This document shows positions 45,121 to 55,631 of a DNA stretch of 64,000 nt, piece after piece. The notes beneath the pieces are model-generated. The model was not told the origin of the DNA. It did no database searches and saw nothing but the letters and a program-made list of their open reading frames with translations. Position 1 is the stretch's first letter, and each line of letters opens with the position of its first letter. The translations under genes and the position numbers were made by a program. Source of the DNA: Taxawa tesnikishii (nom. ined.) (Eukaryota; Ascomycota; Dothideomycetes; Dothideales); contig JAPDRO010000008.1 of assembly GCA_030247885.1 (NCBI GenBank), positions 186,001 through 250,000 of the forward strand. The letters are read 5' to 3'.

Positions 45121-45387
45121 TGAGTCGTTTTGTTGAGTGAATGAGTGTGGAAAGTGAACAGTGGCTGGAAGTAGAAAGCTGCGACAGACGGAAGCTCGGC
45201 CCGTGGTTCCGTACTTGCTACAGCCACATGCAAATGCAGGCTGAACATCTGGACTACATCCTCTTTCTCATGAACACAGTTTGCACATGTAATGCGAGTA
45301 TGACGAAGCTGGGAGAGGACTGGGTGTCCGGACAGGGGTTGATCTCTGAGGAATCTGATTTCTACGGTGACGTCTCGCAGCTTTAGG
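45121..45387. promoter_or_regulatory. Short divergent promoter, MRM2 / DUF1917 gene
   Basis: Only 267 bases separate the two start codons on opposite strands, so both genes must share this stretch for initiation. No TATA element is visible; the MRM2-proximal part is A/G-rich. Confidence 0.55.
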
Positions 45388-46374
45388 ATGTTACTATATT
45401 TGGTTGTCTCTCCTTCCTCTTCCATCATAAGTAGCTCGAAGATGCAGAATCGGCGGAAGCGCAGAGCTGCTCTGCAGGGCCGTCTTCACGAACGACTGTC
45501 TGAACACCGCAAGAAGCACGCCCTGGCATGCAAACTGGTCAAACCTCAACAGGTCCGAAAGCCTATTCTGCACAACCCCTACGAAGGCGATCTTATGGCT
45601 CGCCAGCTCCATAAATCAGTTAGCCATCTCTTGAAGCTCGTGCCACTTACAACAGCCATCACTTAAGGGCCTTGGATTTGGGTGGTGAATCCAATTGTTG
45701 AAGACAAGGGCAAAAGAAAGCAGCGCAGCGACGAAGGTGATGGTGAAGGTTTTGCGAGAGGCGGCTCGACTACAATCGCAGACGTCACAAGCAAGCAAGC
45801 CGCCATTGAGAAAACAACAAAAGGAATGCCTCAAGGATCAGCAACAAGGAAACCCAATCCTCTGAGAGAACAACTGAAAGAATCTCGCCTCAAGACCGCC
45901 GCCAAGTACAAGTGCACAAGCGGAAAGGCGAGACCCCCATCTTCACGACATATCCGCTCGACACTAAGATTGTCAAAGTGGACGTTCCTCCCCGACCGCG
46001 ACGAGCTCGCCCGAACCTGGAGGCTGGTCGCGGAAGGCGTTGTTGACGGCCGTCTGGGCACAGCCGCTACTCTGGCTACGCTGGACCCCACCGATCCGCC
46101 AGGCAAATCGCGACTCGTCTGCTTCTATACGGAAGACTTCTCTAATACGGAAGACGTTCGGAGAGTCTTGAAGGAGCTAGTCGAGACAGGCGTTGCTCCC
46201 AGGGAGGGTCGTGGCATCTACTACAGATGTGATGCCTATACGTATTTCGGCACTGAATCTGACAACCCATTCGGACCGAGGGCCAGCATCCACTACAGCA
46301 AGGACTTCTTGACCAGGAGCGAATCCATCAAAGAACGGAAGCAGCAGTCATCATTGCTCGATGCGTGGGAATGA
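45388..46374 (+). CDS. DUF1917 (UPF0696 / BLES03-like) protein with internal stop
   Basis: One frame runs from an ATG at 45388 to the TGA at 46374 but is cut by a TAA at 45664-45666. Family features stand on both sides. Before it: HNPYEGDLMARQLHKSV. After it: GPWIWVVNP, then SKWTFLPDRDELARTWRLVA, LGTAATLATLDP, RLVCFYTEDFSNTEDVRRVL and YYRCDAYTYFG, the core of DUF1917, an eIF4E-like fold of unknown role conserved from fungi to animals. No GT-AG pair removes the stop in frame. Given the many homopolymer losses in this window, clustered base-calling errors are possible, but a true nonsense change cannot be excluded. Uncorrected, translation would have to start again downstream (first good ATG about 45828), losing the family's N-terminal part. 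Confidence 0.75.
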
Positions 46375-47829
46375 GTTGCTTAGTCCGTCTCTTTCAGGAC
46401 GTTCTTGTTTTGTTGCTCTGCAGTTTGCTCTTTTCGCTTGATACCCATGTGTGCAGCATCATGTTGCAGTTTTCTTTTCCGCTCTCTTCGTCGCTGAAAG
46501 GCTTGTATCAGTTACTCGGCCAGGGCACGCCTCTCGACACCGTTCAAACTCCGTACTGTTCGCAATATAAAAATAAAAGAAATGTCTATATACCTGTTCA
46601 TCAACCGAAGCTCGCCCAGTTAAGAGTTGTCAGAACAGTGCGATTCGTGTGTCATTCTCACGCCATAGTGACTCGTGAACACAAGACCACGTGCTGTGCT
46701 CAAATTCTTCTAACAGTGTCTTTCCTTCTCTCCTGCTCCAGCAACTCGCAACATCATGCTCCTGCGGGTTTGCCATAACAAGCGAAATGCGATTGGGATT
46801 CACCCACAGGCGACGGGCTACGTAGGTTAAATTGCAAGATGAGCGAAGATCTGTACAGCCGCTTGCCGGGCTCTGCATCCGTCAAGCCGTGTTGGGCGGC
46901 GAGCTCCGACGAAGGGCCCTGCGGTCAGCGATGCAGCTTCAGCAAACCGGGAAGTCAAACAGAGTCTGCGTCGTTTCTCTTACTCGATCAGCATGGGGTC
47001 GAGCCCTTGTTTCGAGCTGGCAATGAGTTTCCATCGAGTAACGGCTTGGCCAAAAGAAGCAAAGCGGAAACGCTACGTCTCGACAGGACCCCTGAACATT
47101 TTCGTTTACTTTTTCGACGCACACCTTCATGGCAGAAAGCAGAAAGCAGAGAGGAAGAGGTAGTAGAAGAAATGGCTTCAGATGCCAGTTACCGAACACC
47201 TATATATCTGCCCAGCAGCCACAGCACAGATAAGTTCCCCATTCCCAAAAAGAACGGGATGTGGCTTGAAGATCGCTTAACTAATCCCTATCTAACCGCT
47301 CTAGGTCCGGCTTCGGCGATTTCTTATCTGCGGCGTATCTGTGGGTGGTCCCGTCCCAAGCTAGCCTTTGTTGTCCCTCGATCGAGCAATTGAAATCGAG
47401 TAATCCCACCTCAACGGGCCTCGCCCTTGTATGCCGTTGGACAATGAACAGCATCAAGGCCGCCATCGCCTTCCGGACACAGCATTTGCTTCCGGTGCCC
47501 CCGTAAAATACATGTCGAACACTGAGAATTATTCCATGGGCCGTCCGGCGGACTGCGGTGCAGATGTGACCTTCCCCATGCATCTAAAATAAGAGGACAT
47601 GTACCCCAGATCCCCTCAGTATCCCCCGGTAGGCCTGTCTCGCGTGTTCCTCTCTTCTCTTGTTCCCCGGTTCACAACTGGTCTTTGGCCTTGCGTCTTG
47701 TTCTCCTTTTACGTCCAGAGGGACCTTTGGACTTCAGAAGGCCTCCTTGGTCATCATCATCCCCCCAGCAAGCCTGTGCTGGTAAACAGTTGTTTCATAG
47801 TTCGCTGTCCTGCACAGCCTCCTTCTGAC
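46375..47829. other. Intergenic region upstream of allantoinase
   Basis: About 1.45 kb. It contains one doubtful ORF (annotated separately) and otherwise nothing I can support. The right part is C/T-rich leader sequence of the allantoinase gene. Confidence 0.5.
46839..47393 (+). CDS. Doubtful hypothetical ORF, 184 aa
   Basis: A continuous frame from ATG 46839 to the stop at 47393. The translation is hydrophilic, with a Glu-rich patch (ESREEEVVEEMASD) and no recognisable domain, signal peptide or membrane segment. No intron or promoter evidence supports it, and a chance ORF of this length is possible in GC-rich DNA. Confidence 0.25.
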   Translation: MSEDLYSRLPGSASVKPCWAASSDEGPCGQRCSFSKPGSQTESASFLLLDQHGVEPLFRAGNEFPSSNGLAKRSKAETLRLDRTPEHFRLLFRRTPSWQKAESREEEVVEEMASDASYRTPIYLPSSHSTDKFPIPKKNGMWLEDRLTNPYLTALGPASAISYLRRICGWSRPKLAFVVPRSSN

Positions 47830-49447
47830 ATGGCACCCCACGCGCTCGGCCCTGTTCCGTCTGCGGAGCACGACGATGCCACAGCTCACAGTCGGCCTAC
47901 GCCTCAAGTCACAGTACTCGCTTCCTCTCGGGCCATCATTGGCAACAGATCAACAGCTGCGACAATAGTCATAAACACGGTTACTGGCAAAATTGCCTCG
48001 ATCTACCACTCTGTTCTTCCCGCCTCCTCTTTCCCACCAGGGACGCCGTACGTCGATCATTCCCCACACATACTCATACCTGGACTCGTAGATGCACACG
48101 TCCATCTGAACGAGCCTGGACGCACAGAATGGGAGGGTTTCTGGACCGGGACAAGAGCTGCGGCGTTTGGAGGAGTGACTACTGTTGTGGATATGCCGTT
48201 GAACGCAATACCTCCGACGACCACCGTGGCGGGGCTAGAGGAGAAGGTTGCAGCGGCGCAGGGCAAGTGCTGGGTGGATGTCGGCTTCTATGGCGGAATT
48301 GTGCCAGGCAATGAGGCGGAGCTGAAGCCGCTTGTCAGGGCGGGTGTCAGGGGATTCAAAGGGTTCTTGATCGACAGTGGTGTATGTTGCATCTGCATCC
48401 GCCGAAAGACATCCGGCTGACATGCTCGATTTGCAGGTCGACGAGTTTCCCGCAGTATCATCGGTCGAAATCAAGAAGGTATTTGAGGAACTCGCCGACG
48501 AGCCGACGACGGTCATGTTCCACGCAGAAATGATTCCGCCTATCGCAGCATCGATTGGTGATGATGTGCAATGGTCGCTCCCACCGCTCGAACCTACCGG
48601 TCCTCTCGACGCGTACCAAACTTTCCTGGACTCGCGTCCATCCTCTTTCGAATACTATGCGGTTCTCGAAATCCTCTCGTTGACGCACCTTGCACCCAAG
48701 CTCCCGCTACACATTGTACATCTCTCCGCTATTGAAGCGATTCCACTTCTCCGCGAAGCGCGTGCCAAGGGTGTTAACATCACGGCCGAGACATGTTTCC
48801 ACTACCTCTCTCTGGCGGCCGAAGCGATCAAGAACGGTGATACACGGCACAAGTGTTGTCCGCCTATCCGCAACCAGAGCAACCAAGATGGTCTCTGGAC
48901 CGAATTGACACGCCCTGACGACAGCGTGATCAAGACTGTCGTTTCAGATCACTCGCCCTGCACGCCAAATTTGAAGCTACTGCCGACGCATTTCCCGGGT
49001 TCTCTTGGTGAGGAAGGCAAGCTGTCTAAGCAGGACGGCGTGGGCGACTTCTTCTCCGCCTGGGGCGGTATCAGTAGCGTTGGACTGGGCCTCAGCATCC
49101 TGTGGACTGAGTCTCAGGAACGAAACATTAGCATCGAGGATATCGTGCGCTGGTGCTGCGTCAACACTGCCAAGCAAGTCGGCTTGGAGTACCGCAAGGG
49201 ACAATTGCTTCTCGGCTTCGACGCTGATGTTGCGGTTTTCGATGATGAGAGAGAGTTTGTTGTCGAGCCAAGTACGATGCTTTTCAGGAACAAGTGCAGC
49301 CCGTACCAGGGCAAGACGCTAAGGGGTGTTGTCAAGGAGACGTGGGTTAGAGGTGTCAAGGTGCACTCGAGAGATCACGGATTCGGTGAGAAGATGGGTC
49401 CCACAGGGCAGCTGTTGCTTGAGCCTAGAGTCAAGACGGCGGTTTAG
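47830..49447 (+). CDS. Allantoinase (two exons)
   Basis: Hydrolyses allantoin to allantoate in purine catabolism, allowing growth on purines as nitrogen source. Exons 47830-48381 and 48437-49447, intron 55 bp, 520 aa, no frame breaks. It is a cyclic amidohydrolase with the binuclear metal site: LVDAHVHLNEPGRTEWEGF (two His), Lys in GVRGFKGFLID (the carbamylated bridge), FHAEM, LHIVHLS, and the Asp in VVSDHSPCTPN. Also family-typical are GGVTTVVDMPLN and the C-terminal YQGKTLRGVV followed by TWVRG. The start at 47830 (GACATGGC) follows a leader with a longer upstream frame that lacks conservation. The intron interrupts the loop just after the bridging Lys. Confidence 0.95.
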
Positions 49448-49987
49448 GTGGGCCGGGGACGACGATAGATGGACAGCGGTGCTAGAAGCATTCGCAGGTG
49501 TTGGATGGGTTCTCGAGCTACGAGGAGCTAGCGAGGCGTTTGGTGGACGGTTTGGATGTTTGGGTAGGCTTATGCCTAGTTATTGAGTGCGATCCATCAA
49601 CGCTACCCTCACTACCGTTATCTGCTAAGATTGACCATGATATGCGTACTTTCCCCGACCAGGCTAGGAAAAGCGGTGAGTGTAGCGTGGAAGGACATGT
49701 CTGATGCGACACAACACATTAGAGACGTCTAGCAGTGAGGAAGAAGATGGGACATGGTATTTGGTAACAGTAGATGTGCAGAAAGACGAGGATCAAAGGA
49801 AGTTCCTCGTTTAGGAATGCCGAGGCTGTTCACCGATGACGCTGTGCATCTATGCTCGCGACCATCGACTGCGTGTCTTCCTCACTTCACTCTACTCTAC
49901 TCTACTACACTCTTGCAGAAAGACTTCTTTTGGAGCCGTCGCATACCAATCCTTCGATTGCAGTCCATCGTCTATATTCATTCAACA
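49448..49987. other. Intergenic region, allantoinase to GlcG-like gene
   Basis: 540 bases in tandem orientation, with a CTCTACT repeat at about 49890-49910 in the leader of the next gene. No gene seen. Confidence 0.5.
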
Positions 49988-50517
49988 ATGGCCTCCGCAT
50001 CAGCAACCCGTCCTCTCCCTGTCCTCTCCCTCCAAGCAGCTCAGATCGCATCTGAGGCCGCGCAAAGGAAAGCGAAAGAGATGGGCATAGGTCCGCTATA
50101 ATATACGCTATTACCGTCCAATGTACAATGCTACCAACACTATGCACTGCAGATTTCAACATCGCGCTGGTCGACAGCACCCTGCATCTTCTGCACTTCA
50201 CACGCATGCCAAACGCCAAGCTGACATCGATTCAAATCGCAATTGACAAGGCTTTCACGGCAGCTGGTCATCGCGCTCCTACAAGTACCTACTCTGGAAA
50301 GAACTTTTTGCCCGGCGGTCCAGCTTACGGGATACACAACTCGAACGGAGGGCGCTTTATGCTGATTGGAGGCGGTATCCCATTTACCGTGGATGGACAG
50401 GTTGTCGGAGCTATCGGCGTCTCCACTGGTACGCCGGCACAAGACATGGAGGTTGCCCAAGCAGGCGTGGATGCGGTGGAGGCGTGGGTGAAGAAGAGAG
50501 CAGGACCAAAGTTGTAG
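49988..50517 (+). CDS. GlcG/HbpS-family (DUF336) protein, two exons
   Basis: Exons 49988-50090 and 50153-50517 with a 62-bp intron (weak donor GTCCGC, acceptor CTGCAG); 155 aa. The product is a compact alpha-beta protein of the GlcG/HbpS (DUF336) family: LSLQAAQIASEAAQRKAKEM, then FNIALVDSTLHLLHFTRM, IQIAIDKAFTAAGHRAPT, GGRFMLIGGGIPFTVDGQVV, GAIGVSTGTPAQDMEVAQAG and DAVEAW. In bacteria relatives bind heme or cobalamin, or accompany glycolate and aromatic-acid operons; in fungi the role is unknown. No signal peptide. It lies tandem to allantoinase, but there is no evidence for co-function. Confidence 0.85.
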
Positions 50518-50925
50518 AGCGTATCATTTGACACCTCAAATGATCGAGTATCACGAGTACTGCCAGTACGTCTCATCATTTCAAGGGCCAGAACTGTAAC
50601 ATGCAAGCGAAAGGAGTATGCGAGCGGTATCAGTATCTAAGCGATCTGGGTGTACAAGGTCCGCTTGTGAGTAAAGGAGCGAGTGATTCCGAGGTTCACG
50701 GTACCGAAGTTAAACAACCGCACGGGATCATCATAATCCAACCTCTTCATTTTTTTACCTATCTCCTTTCTTGTTTCTACAAACCAACGATCTCCTTACA
50801 GCAGCGGCAAGTAACTCGCATCCAGAAAGCTCGCTTCCCTGCGAGTACACAGCGGCATTGCTAAGATCGACCATGGAGATTGGAACCTCCAAGTGAAAGA
50901 AAAACGCTTGTAAGCGCGGTCAATC
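50518..50925. other. Intergenic region
   Basis: 408 bases between the GlcG-like gene and the next plus-strand gene. A stretch near 50690-50720 (ACCGAAGTTAAAC) resembles a 5S rRNA box, but the rest of a 5S gene is missing. Nothing else seen. Confidence 0.5.
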
Positions 50926-52003
50926 ATGAGTCTTGTCCCTGCCACTCCAGCCAGTTTCCCGTATGCGGGTACGACGACAATGGGCGTACGTGATGATCCA
51001 ATGGTGTACGACCCAGCCACATTCGATGCCTCACTATCACCTACACGCACGAGCTGGTTCGAGTGTTTCTTGTCCAACTATAGCAACGACGAAGAAACCG
51101 CACTCGACGTCGATATGGCAGATACACCCTTTACTCACCCTCGGTGACCGCGACGACGAGCAACGGCAACATCGAGAATTTCATTTTCCACCGCTTCAAC
51201 GACCTTCCTCTCGAGCTGCGCACATGCATCTACTACATGGTGTTGATCGACGACGAAGAACACGATCTGGCCAGAATCAATCTTCCAGCGCTGCTCCTTG
51301 CCGGCAAGCAGACCATGTCCGAAGCTGCGCACATCTTCTACCATAATAGATATTTTTCTATCCGTATCGACATGAAGCACAACTACGACCACGTCTGGAA
51401 GAACCCCGAATGTTACGTTGACCTTTTCGTACCGGCCGAGATCTATCAGAAGACGCTCGCCCGCGCGGGCCTGGGCCTGTTCTCCGATATTGTACTGAGA
51501 CGGTTCCGATTTGAGGTCTACGACAGCAACAACGAGGTATTCGTCACCGTAGACTTTGAGCTGATATTTCAAGCGGTGTTCGCTGCTCTAAAGCGAACAA
51601 GCTGGATGGTATGCGCGTCGCGCCCGTCGAAGATGAGATGATCGACAACTTCAGTGACGCTTGCGCAACTGTCACAAAGTCTGCGCATGAGCGTCCGGAC
51701 TTCACCGGATACACGCTCCAGGACCTCAAGGCTCTGTCTGCTGCAGTCAAGATCCCGACCGACAGCCTTACGAAGTCTGCTGCGCCTGCTGTCGATGTCA
51801 ATGCCTTCAGCAATGCTCTCACTGCCTCTAACAATACTGTAGATGCTCTCGCCGCTACTCTGGACGCTACCGCCGCTCACATGAGCAATGCCACTGCTAC
51901 TGTTGATGCTGCTACCACTGCTCTTGACGCCATCGTTCTTGCTGCTGCAACCTCTGGTACTGCGGGCGAAATCACCAACCAGAGCGCCACTAGCACTGAC
52001 TGA
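50926..52003 (+). CDS. LPLELR (fungal F-box-like/2EXR-like) protein, two frame slips
   Basis: Starts ATG AGT CTT at 50926 and ends at the TGA at 52003, in three frame segments joined by single-base losses: one near 51140-51142 (CCC, HPSVTATTS) and one near 51590-51592 (AAA, ALKANKLDG). Corrected length is 359 aa. The centre has the motif common to many Dothideomycete proteins, FNDLPLELRTCIYYMVLIDD followed by INLPALLLAGKQTMSEAAHI and FYHNRYFSIRI, an F-box-like start followed by a beta-rich region. The C-terminal 110 residues are a low-complexity Ala/Thr/Asn-rich helix with a repeating DAL/DAA pattern (NNTVDALAATLDATAAHM). Such proteins are numerous and fast-evolving, and none has a firm function. 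Confidence 0.7.
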
Positions 52004-53224
52004 CCCAACTCCCTGGAGAAACACTGCTCGCAACCTTGCATCTGCTTCGACCGGCGCAACTTCAATGGGGGCTGTGACCGGAGGATTCGTTCCACGATAT
52101 CGGGCAACACTGATGTGTAAGGTTCGCTGATGGTGCGAACTGCAGGGGGACCAGTGGTCTGGGTAACGATGTTACAATGCATGTGATTGACCACAGTTTC
52201 CCTAAGAGCTTTAGGCGAGATGATATATGCGTCAACAAGGGCACAAATCTCATGAACAGCATGGGTCCAATCACCGTATATGCCTTGTCTCCATGATACC
52301 ATGTCCACTTCAAAAGGAAACAGGGTTTCGCTGATGTAGAGTACAACGCAAGTGCGAGCATATCCTCCCTCTTCGTGATCGTCTCACCGCTGGCCTTATA
52401 ACGCATCAAACAAATCACTATGGAGGAATGCACCTCTAAGTTTGCGTGTTGTGACCTAGATATTTCCACCTTTCCTTAGTTTGACCTCACACTGCATATA
52501 TATGTTCAACAACTTACATCCTATCCCATCTTTGCTGACTCCCCAATCCGGCCCCTCACATACATAGTGCCATGACAGTACAAGAAGAAGGAGACCTATA
52601 TGCTCGCCTCTCCGTCCCCACCACGACGAGCACCCGAGACATCACCGCAGCTTACCGCAGGCTGGCTCTCCAACACCGCCCTGATCGGAGAAAGGGGAAT
52701 ACGGAACAGTTCCAGCGGATTTAACACACGTATTAGGAGGAGATGATTGAGCGAAGCATACAGCTACTATGGAGACGCACAACGCCATCTAGGTCAAGTG
52801 AAAGCATTTTCTCTTAGTTGCCAGCGCTGCACAGCCTCTTTGCGATAGTATACATGTGTTCTATCCAGACAGAAGAATGCCACCTTGGCACCGCGCCGCA
52901 CCGCACCCCATGTCGGAAGGATAACAATAAAGCATGGCCATGTCGTACGCCTCGCTCCAGTCCCCTATGCAAATGACCCAAGCCATGAACCTTGTGTACT
53001 CCCGGCTCAAACAACACAAGGCGCCGAAGCGCAACCCACCATGCAGCGTCCTCGTCGGCGGCTCTGCACTTTTGCCGCCGGAATGGCACGTCCCACAAAT
53101 AAAAAAACATGAAGTCGAAAATAATTTTCGTACACCGTCGGAATTTTACGGCTGTTTATCTTTTAGTCTTCGTTCCAGGTTGTTGTCGCAAATCGACAAA
53201 GGCCTCGTAGCGCCTTCAAGCGGT
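52004..53224. other. Intergenic region with a J-domain remnant
   Basis: 1.2 kb between the LPLELR gene and the convergent carrier gene. Apart from the J-domain remnant, only random ORFs are visible. A plus-strand ORF from 52934 has no family likeness. Confidence 0.5.
52572..52724 (+). pseudogene. J-domain (DnaJ-like) remnant
   Basis: A short frame, too small for most gene finders, starts ATG ACA GTA at 52572. It reads LYARLSVPTTTSTRDITAAY and RRLALQHRPDRRKGNTEQFQ, ending with RI and a TAA at 52722-52724. This is the first three-quarters of a J domain. The invariant HPD tripeptide is spoiled to HRPD by an inserted Arg. The expected continuation (EAYSYYGDAQRHL) is found about 28 bases downstream in another frame, at 52752-52790. 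No canonical intron joins the two. So this is most likely a decayed J-protein gene, or the start of a small gene whose model I cannot resolve. Confidence 0.6.
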
Positions 53225-54664
53225 TCAGACCTCAGGCTTGAAGCTGACGAAGAGGTCACGCGTCAGTTCGAAACTCAGCCAACTAGATGCCATGCTAGGA
53301 GCGACTTTCAGCAAGTTGGGAGCAATGCCTTTGTATAGGCCGGCAACGCCTTCTTGTGAGACAATGACGCGGATGGCGTCGAAGATGGACTTGTATTGGT
53401 AGCCCATGCCAGACATGGTGTTGATCTGGAAACGGCGGCGGAGTACATCGCTAAGATTGAGGTCAACCAGAGTTTCTTTGAAATATTGAGTGGGATGGGA
53501 GGCATGCACACTCGAGCTGCTGCTGGAGAACCGGGGAAGGGGAGGTGATGGGAGTAAAGAAACCGGAACTTACAATGGGTACGTGCACGTCTGTGCTACC
53601 GCTCCAGAAATAGCACCAGCGCCCAGTTTTCCCCATGAGGACGGGTTCTTCTCGCCCGCGGGCGTGAAGTACTCCCTGACGCTCTCGTACACCATAAAGT
53701 TCAATCCGACGTATGGTGCAACGCCAGCCACCGTCGGTACGATTCCACGGTATAGCGCCAGGAAGCCACCTTCAGACTTGTACATGTCGACGAGCGTCGG
53801 CCACATGCCAGGGAGCTTCTTGCCTACTTCGACCTTCTTCAACCCTGCAAAGGACGCGGATTGAATAGATAGTCGAGTACGCACGATATCGAGCGGATAT
53901 GTGCATGTTACTGACGTGATGCCGGCTATGGCGCCGCAAGAGAGACGCTGGAATGCGCCCAGCGCTGCGCCAGGGGTGTCCTCGAAGAACTAAAGGAGAT
54001 TTCGCATGTCAGCCTTTCATCGCGTGATTGCTCATCTCTTCCCCCATGATTCAGCAAACAGAATCCTCCTCCCACATACCCTTTTGTAGAAGTTATAGCT
54101 GCCAAACTGCACTGCCGAGTAAGGCACGATGCGAATGCAGTTGGTGCCATTCCCAGCCATGAAGCCGCGAAACCCCTCTTCGCGCCACATCTTTGCCAGC
54201 GCTTTAGGGATGCTCATCTTGTACTCTTCGCGGCCCACGCTCTGAATCTGGAATAGAATCTTTAATCTTTCCAACGGCGAGACGACAGTCCGGGACACGG
54301 CGCCGGCAACACCACCGGCGACAAAGGACGCGACGACGGGCTGCGAGACCCATTCTCGGAAGCCGACGAGCGGCGGCTGGGGAGGTTCTGTGGGTAGAGC
54401 CATCGATGGAGCGGGTTGCTGTGAGAGTTGAAGAGGGGTTGGAGACGTTGCGGAAGGATGCGAAGGAGACGGTCGAGCGGTGGGTGTGGAGTCGAGAGAA
54501 GAAGTCATGAAAGGCGGAAGATGACCACCTGTAGCTTCATGCGCGCTACAAGTGCTTTCGGTTGTTGTTGTTGTTGTTGATTGCGTTGAGGGTGAGAGAC
54601 TGGGTAGAGGAAGTGGGCAAGTTTGAACAGTATTTTTCAAGATGAGCGGCTTTCGGTGAAGCAT
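53225..54664 (-). CDS. Mitochondrial carrier, YPR011C-like (APS/PAPS carrier type), three exons
   Basis: Inner-membrane solute carrier. Minus-strand exons are 54664 (or a later ATG) to 54080, 53989-53574 and 53450-53225; introns 90 and 123 bp. Three classic repeats with the PX[DE]XX[KR] signature: [25 protein letters not shown] and [12 protein letters not shown], each followed by the matching GxxxLYRG-type motif ([36 protein letters not shown]). Six membrane helices are expected. The block [19 protein letters not shown] with [16 protein letters not shown] resembles yeast YPR011C, reported as an adenosine 5'-phosphosulfate/PAPS carrier; substrate assignment is by similarity only. The start is uncertain: ATGs at 54664, 54508 and 54403 give 408, 356 and 321 aa, and the extra N-terminus is Ser/Thr/Pro-rich and unconserved. 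I favour 54508 or 54403. Confidence 0.9.
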
Positions 54665-54816
54665 AGGTTTAATATCAAGGCGGTATCGATATGTTTCTGG
54701 GGAGGGGAAGGTAGCGAGCGTTTGGTTGATGCCGAAGGGCCAGGGTGCCCAAAGAATGGGAGGGATTGAAAGGTGTACAGACAGGACGCGTTGATGTGCT
54801 CGTATGGTCGGTCGTA

Positions 54817-54872
54817 TGTAGGGCAGCGTAGGGTAGGAGGGTAGGAGGGTTAGGAGGGTAGGGCAGGGTAGC
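54817..54872. repeat. GTAGGG/GGAGGGTA tandem repeat
   Basis: About eight G-rich units of 6-9 bases (GTAGGGCA, GTAGGAGG, GTTAGGAGG) in tandem, with many GGG runs on the plus strand. The G-run spacing could allow a G-quadruplex. It lies within 450 bases upstream of the carrier start. The unit resembles telomere-like TTAGGG only in passing. Confidence 0.7.
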
Positions 54873-54954
54873 CCCGGAGTATCGAGTCAAAAGCCGCAAA
54901 CTCAAACCCCAAGCTCATCGGATCGGAGGGGACACGCTCGGGGATTGCCGGGAG

Positions 54955-55022
54955 CCTTCCTTCCTTCCTTCTTTCTTTATTTCTTTATTTCTTTGTTTCT
55001 CTATTTCTTTCCTTCCTTCTCC
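54955..55022. repeat. (CCTT/CTTT) pyrimidine tract
   Basis: 68 bases of almost pure C/T on the plus strand, built from CTTT and CCTT tetramers. Together with the preceding G-rich block it marks a strand-asymmetric stretch upstream of the carrier gene. Confidence 0.85.
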
Positions 55023-55631
55023 TGAGAGAGAGACGGCTGGGTCCTTGTCTGCATGAGACGGATATATATATGCGTGTGCCCGCGGCATGCTGTGCAGCGG
55101 ACACGCTTTTGGCACGGCTGTCTCATTTCACGGGCATGGCTCAGCCGCCTGACTTGTGCTTGACTGAAACGACTGCATCAGCCGCTTATATCACGCTTCG
55201 ACTAAACAACAATGACCAAACAGCCTTGGATCACCCGAAATGGTCGCGGCCTGGAACGTAGCAGCATCCGATACGGTATAGTTGAAACCAAGTCCCTGTT
55301 AAAACCCGGGATTGCTTGCCCATAGCTATAATCTGGCAGGCATACGGCAACCCACCAATGAAGAAATCAGAAAACTCAAACATCTTGCACTGAGAACATA
55401 GGGAAGACAAGGAAAACTCATCACATAGAAAAAGAGAGTCGTCCGTGTGGAGACCAGACAGTACAGAAACAAGCCCGACGCGCTCAACTCCCAGGCAGGT
55501 CACATATCCAGCATCCTCAGACCGTCTTGAGTGACAGACCGAACGAACTGGATGGTGGGGCTTCCCCGTCAGCACACGTTCTGCTAGAAAAGCTCAAACA
55601 GTAGCGCATACCCAGTCGAGAGCCCCGTACT

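Larger units (their letters stand above)
54665..55631. other. Intergenic region with purine- and pyrimidine-rich tracts
   Basis: Contains the promoter of the carrier gene (minus strand) and two strand-biased repeat tracts, annotated below. No coding frame supported. Confidence 0.55.

Noticed and set aside
50620-50740. Possible 5S rRNA-like box (ACCGAAGTTAAAC)
   Set aside because: The pairing arms and the second conserved box of a fungal 5S gene are absent, so the match is short and accidental.
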